A stretch of 39,276 nt of DNA, taken from NCBI GenBank assembly GCA_016212705.1, contig JACREU010000009.1, forward strand, positions 1-39,276. The letters run 5' to 3'. Made by a program: the position numbers and the translations under genes. The stretch is from Deltaproteobacteria bacterium. Lineage in GTDB: Bacteria > Desulfobacterota > GWC2-55-46. Positions 25,440 to 33,893 of this stretch are shown here, one piece after another. The first letter of the stretch is position 1. Each line of letters begins with the position of its first letter. The notes under the pieces are model-generated. The model was not told where the DNA came from. It was given only the letters and a program-made list of their open reading frames with translations, and did no database searches.

Positions 25440-26753
25440 TCAGGATTCCCGTTTTACAAGTTCGCTCACTTCCATCCCGAGCTTTATGCTGTAGTTGACC
25501 CCTCTGTCCTCAGGGTAGATGTGTGACGTGGATACCCAGTAGAGCCCTTCGACGGGGGTCTTGATCCCCGGCTTTATCGAGCCGTACCCGGCGGTTATGA
25601 AGGGTTGCGCGTACACCGACCTGAAGACAAGCGCCTTGGTAACGTCTTTTTCCGCGTCGAAAAGAGGGTTTACCCTCTTTATATGCTTGTAGAAAAGGCC
25701 GAGTATGTCCTTGTCCTTCGACTTATAGACCGGGTCGTCAGGCGAAAGGTATTTGGATATATATATTATATGTCTGCCGCCGTAGTGCTCGGTCCCCCAA
25801 AGGTTGGTATGCTCCACAACCGCGCCGAACGGGAACGAGTTGTCCCCGACGTTCAGCCAGTATATGCCGCTCAGCGGCTTTTTCGTTATGAGCATCGCGC
25901 ATATGACGGCCATGTGCTCCAGCTTATCGAGGACCGCCCTGTATTCCGCGGGGAAATCACAGAGTCCCTTCAGCACCCCTGGGGCGAAGGTAGCCACCAC
26001 CTTGTCAAAACGCGTTTTTGTCTTATTGTCCTCGACTACGAGGGCGTCCCCATCCCGTGATATCCTCGTAACGTTCGCCCCGGTCCTTATCTCGCCGCCG
26101 TTGGACCTGATCCTCCCCGCAAGCGCGTCAGTGATGCGCCCGAAGCTCCCTTCCATGTAGGCGAGCGACTCCTGCCCGAGCTTTCTCGTCTCGCTCCTCT
26201 GCTGTACCTTTCTCGCTATGAACGTTATGCCTATCTTATCGTACCTGGGGCCGAACTTCTGCACGAGGAGCGGCTTCCATATGACTTCATATACCCTTTC
26301 CCCGGCATGGCGCCTGAGCCATTCGTCTGCCGTAAAGCCTTCGAGCTTGCCTAAGTCCCGCTCCGACTTGAGCTTCAATGTGGACGTGATGAACCGTATC
26401 TTGTCGGCTATCCCGAGCGGTTTGAACTTAAGGAGCGAGGCGATCGTCCCGAACTGGTAGACCTTGCCGTCCGTAAGATAGCCCATCGGGCTCTTGAGCC
26501 AGCGTACCGAGCCGGAGAGCCCGAGCTCGGCGCATAGGCCCCAGAGCGCGGCGTCGCTGCTGAATGCGTGGTGGTAATAGACGTCTATCGGGAACCCGTC
26601 GATGGTTATCGCCTTGGCGAGCCCCCCGAGCTCCCCGTCCCTCTCAAGGACAGTGACGTCGAAACCGCTCTCCGAGAGCCTGTACGCGGCGGTAAGGCCC
26701 GCGAGGCCTCCGCCCAGCACCCCTATGCGGGGCCTCTTTCCATCATGTTTCAT
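25440..26753 (-). CDS. NAD(P)/FAD-dependent oxidoreductase (amine oxidase/protoporphyrinogen oxidase-like fold)
   Basis: 'RIGVLGGGLAGLTAAYRLSESGFDVTVLERDGELGG' Rossmann FAD motif; C-terminal 'GLYWVSTSHIYPEDRGVNYSIKLG'. ATGA overlap at 26750. Confidence 0.85.
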   Translation of the reverse strand: MKHDGKRPRIGVLGGGLAGLTAAYRLSESGFDVTVLERDGELGGLAKAITIDGFPIDVYYHHAFSSDAALWGLCAELGLSGSVRWLKSPMGYLTDGKVYQFGTIASLLKFKPLGIADKIRFITSTLKLKSERDLGKLEGFTADEWLRRHAGERVYEVIWKPLLVQKFGPRYDKIGITFIARKVQQRSETRKLGQESLAYMEGSFGRITDALAGRIRSNGGEIRTGANVTRISRDGDALVVEDNKTKTRFDKVVATFAPGVLKGLCDFPAEYRAVLDKLEHMAVICAMLITKKPLSGIYWLNVGDNSFPFGAVVEHTNLWGTEHYGGRHIIYISKYLSPDDPVYKSKDKDILGLFYKHIKRVNPLFDAEKDVTKALVFRSVYAQPFITAGYGSIKPGIKTPVEGLYWVSTSHIYPEDRGVNYSIKLGMEVSELVKRES

Positions 26754-27241
26754 CTTGATCTCAAGACCCCCCACTGCATGAGCCCCAAAACCTTTTTGAG
26801 ACTGACAATCTCAAACGGGAGTTCCTCCAGGCGCACGAGGTGAGAGTGCGGCGAGGTCCTTTTCTGGTTCAGCCCGAAAAATTCCATTATACGAAGCGCC
26901 CAGTCCATGGACGGGACCGGCGTCGTCGCGATAAAGAGCCCGCCGGGCTTAAGGAGCTTCTTCACCGGCTTTATGAGGTCCACGTGCTCTATCACCTCGA
27001 ACGCGAGGACCACGTCGAACTGCCCCTGCTTGAAGCCGAGCTCCGCGTACCTGTTTATGTCGCCTACAACGTCCGCCGGCGGCGTCACGTCCAGCCCGAC
27101 CACGTCCACCCCTTTTTCCCGGAGCTTCTTTGTCACGTACATGTTCCCGCAGCCGATCTCCAGGACCCTGTCACCCTTCTTGATGAACGGGAGGCAGAAC
27201 TGGATGCGTTTTTCCCTGACGATGTTGCTCAAAAGGCCCAT
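26750..27241 (-). CDS. Class I SAM-dependent methyltransferase
   Basis: 'GDRVLEIGCGNMYVTKKLREKGVDVVGLDV', 'FDVVLAFEVIEHV', 'LLKPGGLFIATTP'. Confidence 0.85.
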   Translation of the reverse strand: MGLLSNIVREKRIQFCLPFIKKGDRVLEIGCGNMYVTKKLREKGVDVVGLDVTPPADVVGDINRYAELGFKQGQFDVVLAFEVIEHVDLIKPVKKLLKPGGLFIATTPVPSMDWALRIMEFFGLNQKRTSPHSHLVRLEELPFEIVSLKKVLGLMQWGVLRSR

Positions 27242-28204
27242 TTATCTATCTTCCTTTTTTTCGATCCCAACGAACTCTTTGGCTATGAACAGCGGACGGT
27301 TTTTCGTCTCATCGAATATCCTGCCTATATACTCGCCGAGTATCCCGAGCGCGAAGAGCTGAACGCCTCCGAAAAAAAGCACGGCGAGCATCAACGACGC
27401 GTATCCGGGATAGTCCTGCGGGCTGTATCCGAGCATCTTAAAACCTATGATCCTGTGGGCGATCACGAATACCGACGCGAAGAACGCGAAGAACGCTACC
27501 GTCACGCCGAGGACCCCGATATAGTGAAGGGGGACGTGGCTGAAGCCTATGACGGCGTCCTTTGCGAGGCGGAAGCTCTTTTTAAAAGTGTACTTCGCCT
27601 TGCCCGAATGCCTCGCGTCCCTGTTTACGACAACCCCGATCTGCCTGTACCCGATCCACGACCTTAAGCCCCGCACGAACCTGTTGCGCTCCGGCATCGC
27701 GTTCAGGTGCTCCACGACGACCCTGTCCATGAGGCAGAAGTCCCCCGAATCGAGCGGTATGTCCATCGTGACCATCTTTGAAAACATCCTGTAAAAGGCC
27801 CACGACGTCCACTTCTTTACGATGCCCTCGTCAGCCCTCATCTGCCGTATGGCGTAGACCACCTGAAACCCCTCCCGCCACTTCGAGATGAACTCCCCGA
27901 TTGTTTCCGGACGGTCCTGCAGGTCGCCGTCTATGACTATAACGGCATCCCCTCTGGAGAACCTCAGGCCCGCGCTTACCGCCACCTGGTGGCCGAAGTT
28001 GCGCGAGAAGCTTACGGCCTTGACCCTCACCGGGTCCTTTTTGTTCAGGCCCTTTATGAGATCGAGGCTGTTGTCCCTGCTCCCGTCGTCGACGTAGATG
28101 AACTCCATCTCGTCCTTGACCTCTTTCGCGACGGCCGAAAGCCGTTCATAGAGCTTCTCTACGTTCTTCCCCTCGTTAAATACGGGAATGATGATGGAAA
28201 TCAC
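27242..28204 (-). CDS. GT2 polyprenyl-phosphate glycosyltransferase with two C-terminal TM helices (GtrB-like)
   Basis: 'ISIIIPVFNEGKNVEKLYERL', 'YVDDGSRDNSLDLI', 'IDGDLQDRPE', 'LGEYIGRIFDETKNRPLFI'. GTG start. Confidence 0.9.
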   Translation of the reverse strand: MISIIIPVFNEGKNVEKLYERLSAVAKEVKDEMEFIYVDDGSRDNSLDLIKGLNKKDPVRVKAVSFSRNFGHQVAVSAGLRFSRGDAVIVIDGDLQDRPETIGEFISKWREGFQVVYAIRQMRADEGIVKKWTSWAFYRMFSKMVTMDIPLDSGDFCLMDRVVVEHLNAMPERNRFVRGLRSWIGYRQIGVVVNRDARHSGKAKYTFKKSFRLAKDAVIGFSHVPLHYIGVLGVTVAFFAFFASVFVIAHRIIGFKMLGYSPQDYPGYASLMLAVLFFGGVQLFALGILGEYIGRIFDETKNRPLFIAKEFVGIEKKEDR

Positions 28205-28214
28205 GAAACCTCCG

Positions 28215-30281
28215 TCAATTCAGGAACGCCCTACCGTTATTCTCTATCCCTTCGAGCCACGCGCCGAGCAACCTGCCGTCCATACTGCCTTTGACGGTAT
28301 GGCTGGGCGCCCATCCCTCGGCAAAGACGCGGAACGAGACCGGACCGCCTCCGGATACCGCGGACGCCGGGACCTCAATATCGAATACGGCGACCACGCC
28401 GGGAGAAACGGCCTTCGTGTGCCGTTTCCCGTTAAAGCCGAGCGTTATCTTCTGGGGACTGTCCTTGTCCCACGCCCTCAGTTTTACGACGAGCCTGCCC
28501 TTTTGAAGGCCGCTTATGTCGAACCTGGCCTCCTCGCCCCCGACGGTCCATCTGTCCGGGGTGAGCGCCCCGGGACTGACGGTCACGCCCGCCGCCTCGA
28601 GCCTCGTGTATATGTCCGTATCCGGCCCGGGATATATGTAACTCCCGTTGTTAAACAGACCTACAAGCTTTACGCCGAGGGTCCTCGGGTCCGGATTCGC
28701 GCCGTTTGTGGCCTCAACCGGGACCCAGGGCTCTGCCAGCAGGTCCAGGTACACAAGGTTCCTCACCCATCTTCTGGAATACTTCCGGATGTCATTTTCT
28801 GTAACCGGGACTACAATATTATTCACAATTCCGGGTTGAAGTAAATACGTAAATTCCTTTTTGCCGTTCAGAGTTACCCGCAGTTTTTGCGGCTCCTTTT
28901 TCCCCCACCCGAGGAGCCTGAAGGATACCTCACCGCTCGATACGTCGTTCAAAAGCAGTTTTAAAGGCTCTCCACCGAGCGTCCACGCGTCTCCCTTGAA
29001 ATGCCTGTCGTCGTCCAACAGCGCGGCGCTCCGGCCTACCTTCCTGCTGAAGTGAAAGGCGACCTCCGGGTTGTCTTCGAGCCCAAATACAAACCTCGCG
29101 GCCTTGTAGGGCAGGTACGTGAAGTGCTCCCTCTTCGATACCTGCGGGGCCTGCGAATTGTGCACCGGGTCCATCACTACGCCGGCGATTACAAAAACCG
29201 ATACGGCGAGGAGCGCCTTGTTTAACCGGGTAAGCCTTATCTCGCCGACCATAAAAAGGAATACCGGGTAGACGAGCATCAGGTACCTGAGCCCAACCTG
29301 GTGCGAGTATATGTGGGCCGTCCCGTTCATCCCGACCACTATGAGAACGGACGAGAAGATTAAAATGTAATTTTTTATGTTCCTCTCCATGTTGACGAGG
29401 CAGAGGATTACAAGGGGATAAAACCAGATGAGCCCGTAGAACGGGTCTATGAACGACCCGATTACGGTGGAAGGGGTTATGAACTTCATGGACGCGAACC
29501 CTTCCTTCACTATCGGGCTGAAGGACTTGAAGTGGTAGAAATTATACAGGAGTTGCGGCGATGCGAAGAGAGCGGTCACAACGAGCCCGAGCGCGGCCCT
29601 CCTGTACTCCCTTTTGGACGCGAGGTCGAACCAGAACGGTAGCAGGAGCGCGAGCATCGGGGTCTTTACGCCGGCCGCCACGCCCATTATCGCCGAGGCA
29701 GAGTAATACCGCTTCCTCTGCCAGAGGAAGATAAACGCCGTCGTCAAAAACAGCATGAAAACTTCCGAGTGTATCCAGAGGACGTAGGAGGCCGCGGCTG
29801 AAAAGAAGAAAAAGACCGCGGAGGCCGCGAGGGACAGCCCCTCTGCATTCTTCTCCCTGAGATAGAGGTACCCCATGAGGACGGAGAGGAAAAAGAGTAT
29901 CGCGTTCAGGAAATAGAAGCCGTAATGGGAAAAGGACTTTCCGAAGGCCGAAAAAAAGAGGTAAAAAGGCGCCGAAGCGAGCGGGTAGTAGAACGAATGC
30001 GCGCCGAGCCGCACCTTCCCGCTCCTTGTGTTCTTCATGAGATATATCCCGGCTGGGTCGTAATCTATGGTCTCGGGCTTGCGCTCAAGGTGCCTCTTGA
30101 GGTCCACATGAGGCTTGTACACGAGGTCCCCGTCATATATGAGGCTCTCCGTGGACATGATGTACTCGGTCTTGTCCCCGGTGCCGTAAGGCGTATAGCT
30201 GAAGACCATGCCCATCAGGTAGAGGAATATGAAGGCGAGCGCCCATAGCGTATTTTTCGACCCGATACAGTCAAGCTTCAT
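28215..30281 (-). CDS. Multi-TM GT-C-like membrane protein with two tandem C-terminal beta-domains
   Basis: N-terminal ~400 aa hydrophobic; C-terminal ~280 aa holds two internally homologous segments (see findings); adjacent to the GtrB-like GT2. Confidence 0.7.
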   Translation of the reverse strand: MKLDCIGSKNTLWALAFIFLYLMGMVFSYTPYGTGDKTEYIMSTESLIYDGDLVYKPHVDLKRHLERKPETIDYDPAGIYLMKNTRSGKVRLGAHSFYYPLASAPFYLFFSAFGKSFSHYGFYFLNAILFFLSVLMGYLYLREKNAEGLSLAASAVFFFFSAAASYVLWIHSEVFMLFLTTAFIFLWQRKRYYSASAIMGVAAGVKTPMLALLLPFWFDLASKREYRRAALGLVVTALFASPQLLYNFYHFKSFSPIVKEGFASMKFITPSTVIGSFIDPFYGLIWFYPLVILCLVNMERNIKNYILIFSSVLIVVGMNGTAHIYSHQVGLRYLMLVYPVFLFMVGEIRLTRLNKALLAVSVFVIAGVVMDPVHNSQAPQVSKREHFTYLPYKAARFVFGLEDNPEVAFHFSRKVGRSAALLDDDRHFKGDAWTLGGEPLKLLLNDVSSGEVSFRLLGWGKKEPQKLRVTLNGKKEFTYLLQPGIVNNIVVPVTENDIRKYSRRWVRNLVYLDLLAEPWVPVEATNGANPDPRTLGVKLVGLFNNGSYIYPGPDTDIYTRLEAAGVTVSPGALTPDRWTVGGEEARFDISGLQKGRLVVKLRAWDKDSPQKITLGFNGKRHTKAVSPGVVAVFDIEVPASAVSGGGPVSFRVFAEGWAPSHTVKGSMDGRLLGAWLEGIENNGRAFLN

Positions 30282-30373
30282 CCGGCGCAGTCCTCCTTAA
30301 AGGGCGGTTCAACGGCATTGCTGAAAACTGTTCAGAGGCGCCGGTGCAGGGCGGAACGGAAAAATCGCTCATC

Positions 30374-31549
30374 TCAGAAGACCCTCATCGCGGCAGAGAC
30401 CGTAGCGCTTCCGTCTTCCCCGAACCATTTTATCATCTCGCATACCATGTCGAACTCGAGCGCGTATTCGCCGCCCTCGGAAGGGGCCCTTAAGAACATC
30501 ACAGCGTCAAAAACCTCGCCGGGCATGATGTCGCGCGGGAGAAGGGCCCTGCCGAAGTCGTTGACGAGGAGCTTCCCGTCGGGCGTAAGCAGCCTTGCCG
30601 CGAAGGTCACATACCCCCCGAACCTGGTCTGCTCGGAAAGCCAGATAGTGTCCCCGGCGTTCCGTATGGCCGCCTTGACGCATACCTCCGCCCCGGCGCT
30701 GGCCGTAGCCGGGGCCTCGAGGATCTCTATCACGGCGCGGAGCCTGCCCGGAGACTTGCTGTCCGGGACCCTGTGCCTTGTCTTGGAAAGGGTAAAAATA
30801 AGGTTGGTCTTCTCTACGTAGTCGCAGAGCCTCTCCACATACTCCGCAACGCTCTTTTTGTCCCCGCCGGCGAGGTCCCGCCATTGCGAGTACGTAAAGT
30901 CTGTCTCCGTCGGCTGGAGATACGGCTTTATGTGAAGCTCCTCAAAGCCGGCGGAGCGCGCCTTCTCGTAGATGTCGGAGAGAACTACGTTCTTTTCAAG
31001 TATGCCCCCCTCCATCTCCTTGACGGAGGCCGGTGCCAGGGCGTGGTTGCTGCCTGGCTCGAAGAACGAGGCCTTGCCGTTTTGCTTGAGCACCCGGTAC
31101 ATCTCATCGAGGACTGCCTGATAGTCCTGCATATGGTGGAGGGAGTTCATGCAGATTATCCCGTCGAACGCGCCGTCCTTGAACGGCAGCCGTTCGTCTC
31201 CGGCGACGAAGTGCGCGCTTACCTCGCTTAAGTCTATCCTTTCGTCGCAGGACATGCGGCGCCTTCCGAAACCGAGGAGCGTCGACGAGATATCGAGCGA
31301 TACGGTCCTTATGCCGAGGCGGTTCAGCCACTCCGAGATCCATCCCGAGCCGCAGGCGAAGTCAAGGACGATGTCCCCGGCCCTGGCGTCGAGCGCCGTT
31401 ACGGCAACGCCGAAGCCGAAGATATAAGGCAGGCTGTCGATGTATCTCTTGTCCCACCTCCATGAGAGCGGCAGCCTTATCGCTATCTGCTCGTCATAGG
31501 AATCCGCGAGATCTATCTGCGCCTTTTTGCAGGACTCACCGTCATTCAT
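30374..31549 (-). CDS. Class I SAM methyltransferase with C-terminal Ig-like/Wzt-C-like beta domain
   Basis: 'IVLDFACGSGWISEWLNRLGIRTVSLDIS', 'FDGIICMNSLHHM', C-terminal 'FGGYVTFAARLLTPDGKLLVNDFGRALLPRDIMPGEVFDAVMFLRAPSEGGEYALEFDMVCEMIKWFGEDG'. Confidence 0.8.
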   Translation of the reverse strand: MNDGESCKKAQIDLADSYDEQIAIRLPLSWRWDKRYIDSLPYIFGFGVAVTALDARAGDIVLDFACGSGWISEWLNRLGIRTVSLDISSTLLGFGRRRMSCDERIDLSEVSAHFVAGDERLPFKDGAFDGIICMNSLHHMQDYQAVLDEMYRVLKQNGKASFFEPGSNHALAPASVKEMEGGILEKNVVLSDIYEKARSAGFEELHIKPYLQPTETDFTYSQWRDLAGGDKKSVAEYVERLCDYVEKTNLIFTLSKTRHRVPDSKSPGRLRAVIEILEAPATASAGAEVCVKAAIRNAGDTIWLSEQTRFGGYVTFAARLLTPDGKLLVNDFGRALLPRDIMPGEVFDAVMFLRAPSEGGEYALEFDMVCEMIKWFGEDGSATVSAAMRVF

Positions 31550-32846
31550 AAAGACCAAGCTCCTCTTTAGCGGCCATGAGGAAACCCGCGTCTTTCTCTC
31601 CCTGGGCCCCTATCTCGGAAAGCTCCCTTGTAATTGCGCCCATGACGCCACACACGGCCTTCCGTTTAAGGACATCGAAAATAAATTCATAATAAGCCAG
31701 GGCCGCGCCCTGGAGCGTGCACTCTCTTGCCACATATTCCTTCGCCATCTCCCCCATGCCCCGCCTTAAAGAAGCGCTGGAAGCGAGCGCCTCGATTGCC
31801 TCGCGAAGGCGGACGACCTCGCCATCCCCCATGTCTATCTTTATGCAACACTCGTCCGGGAACTCCGCGAACTGCTTGTAGTTCGAGGTGATGACGGGGA
31901 CCCCGGCGCCCATTATCCTCAAGAGGCTTGCCGAGGTCTCCCCGGCGGTTGGATAACGGAGGTTTATCGCGAGGTCCGTCGCGTTTATATATTCCTTGAA
32001 CCCGTCGTTGGTCACGAACCCGGTGACGATGACGCGGTCTTGGAGCCCGAGCGCGTCAATAAGCTCCACGACCCCGCTCGATCTTGATATCTCTCCGACG
32101 ATAAGGAAGACGGCCTTCGGGAAACGCTCCGAGATATCCTTAAATGCCTTAAGCGATACATCCACCTTCTTTATGGGGAAGACGAAACCGAAAGAGCCGA
32201 CGACAAGCGCGTCGTAAGGTATGCCCATCCTCCTCTTCATCTCCTGCTTCGTGGCGGAAGATTGCGGGAGGGCGGGTATCCCCATGTTTATCCTCCGTAC
32301 CGGCACCCTGGGGTTCGCGCCCTCGACTTCCTCCCTCACATAACCGCTATGGACTATTACGCCGAGGCTTGAGTCTATCACCCGCTTGCTCAGCGGGAAC
32401 ACAAAGTTCTCCATCTCGGTCCATACGCCCTTCAGGCGGAGCCTCGCGACCCGCTCCCCGGTCTCTCCGTTATTATACCTGAACTCCTCCACGTACCCTT
32501 CGGAATCGCCCTTTGCGAGGGTCAGCGCCGTAAAGAAGTGGTGGAGCACGAAATCGTGCATGACCGTAATGCCCGGATACTTGAGCAGGTACGGATACAT
32601 GTAAAAATGATACGGGTTATTTCCCATATGGTATAGCACGATATCGTACGCATCATCGGAGTGCCTCTTTTCAAATTCGCCGTGCGGATATACCCTGAAC
32701 CTCTCCTTAAGCGCCGTCTCTGGCTCATAGTCGTCTATGAAAACGTCTATGCCGGCGTGCTCCGAGAGAAACGGCAAAAGGTCCTCGGAGTATTCGGATA
32801 TGCCCGATTGAACCGGGGACAACGGCGTGAAGAACGCTATTCTCAT
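31542..32846 (-). CDS. GT4 family glycosyltransferase
   Basis: 'RIAFFTPLSPVQSGISEYSEDLLPFL', 'VVGSFGFVFPIKKVDVSLKAF', 'INLRYPTAGETSASLLRIMGAGVPVI'. Confidence 0.88.
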   Translation of the reverse strand: MRIAFFTPLSPVQSGISEYSEDLLPFLSEHAGIDVFIDDYEPETALKERFRVYPHGEFEKRHSDDAYDIVLYHMGNNPYHFYMYPYLLKYPGITVMHDFVLHHFFTALTLAKGDSEGYVEEFRYNNGETGERVARLRLKGVWTEMENFVFPLSKRVIDSSLGVIVHSGYVREEVEGANPRVPVRRINMGIPALPQSSATKQEMKRRMGIPYDALVVGSFGFVFPIKKVDVSLKAFKDISERFPKAVFLIVGEISRSSGVVELIDALGLQDRVIVTGFVTNDGFKEYINATDLAINLRYPTAGETSASLLRIMGAGVPVITSNYKQFAEFPDECCIKIDMGDGEVVRLREAIEALASSASLRRGMGEMAKEYVARECTLQGAALAYYEFIFDVLKRKAVCGVMGAITRELSEIGAQGEKDAGFLMAAKEELGLYE

Positions 32847-33886
32847 CACTCCAGCAACCTCTCTATCACGTTATCCCAGCCTATCCCCTTTACCAATTCA
32901 GAGCCGCGCCCGCCGAGCCTCGCGCATTCATCCCTGCTCGCGAAGAGCCGGTCTATCCTGTCCGCTATCTCCCTGGGGTCGTTTTTCGTCACGAACCCGC
33001 TCTCGCCGTCCTCCACGAACTCGAGCACCCCGCCGGAATCCTCCGTAGTGATGACGGGTTTTCTTGAAAGGAACGCCTCGACGGTCGTAAAGCCGTAATC
33101 CTCGTCATATGGAGCGTAAAAGACCGCCCTCGCGTTGGCGTAGAGCCTTATCGCCTCATCGTCGGATACGAAGCCGAGGAGCTTCACCCTGTCCTTGAGC
33201 CCAAGCTCCCTTATCCTGCCTTCGAGCGCGCCTCGCTCCTCCCCTGCGCCGGCTATGAGACACCTTGCGCCGGCGCGCGCGAACCTGAAAGACTCTATAA
33301 GCATATCGACCCGCTTGGTCTTGTTTAATCTTCCCATATAAAGCACATAGTCCCCGTACCCTTCGTTATGAAACTTTTCCATGTTGGCGGGCGGCGGATA
33401 AAGCGGTTCGCTCTCGATGCCGTTGTAGCGCTTCAGGCGCCCGGATACGTTCCTGGATATGGTGCAGACCTTTTTTGCCTCGGAGATGGTCCTGTTGTCT
33501 ATGTTGACGATCGTGTCCCTTAACACGGCGTCTTCCTTTTCGTACCCGAAGTCCCCGAGCGCCGTGCCGTAGAGGTCATAGAGGGCCCGGTGCTGATGCA
33601 CGAGCCAAATCCTTTTATTGGGGTGTTTTACGACGGTAGACGGGAACTTGGTCGCTATAACGGCGTCTATCCTCTCGCCGTTGCTTTCCGTAAGGTCCAG
33701 CATCCTCCATATCATGCATTCCGTCACGAGCCTCGATGACGGATACCATTTAAAAGGTATGCTTATGACCTCCGCGTGCATGCCTCTTTTGACGATCTCC
33801 GCGTGGAGCGAGGCGACAAGCCGCTCGTTGCCTCCGTAGACGAAAGGCACCTGGGCCGTGCATATGGCGATCCTTCTTGGCCTCAT
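32846..33886 (-). CDS. GT4 family glycosyltransferase
   Basis: 'VPFVYGGNERLVASLHAEI', 'VLYMGRLNKTKRVDMLIESF', 'APYDEDYGFTTVEAFLSRKPVITTEDSGGVLEFVEDGE'. Confidence 0.9.
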   Translation of the reverse strand: MRPRRIAICTAQVPFVYGGNERLVASLHAEIVKRGMHAEVISIPFKWYPSSRLVTECMIWRMLDLTESNGERIDAVIATKFPSTVVKHPNKRIWLVHQHRALYDLYGTALGDFGYEKEDAVLRDTIVNIDNRTISEAKKVCTISRNVSGRLKRYNGIESEPLYPPPANMEKFHNEGYGDYVLYMGRLNKTKRVDMLIESFRFARAGARCLIAGAGEERGALEGRIRELGLKDRVKLLGFVSDDEAIRLYANARAVFYAPYDEDYGFTTVEAFLSRKPVITTEDSGGVLEFVEDGESGFVTKNDPREIADRIDRLFASRDECARLGGRGSELVKGIGWDNVIERLLE

Positions 33887-33893
33887 GAAGCTC

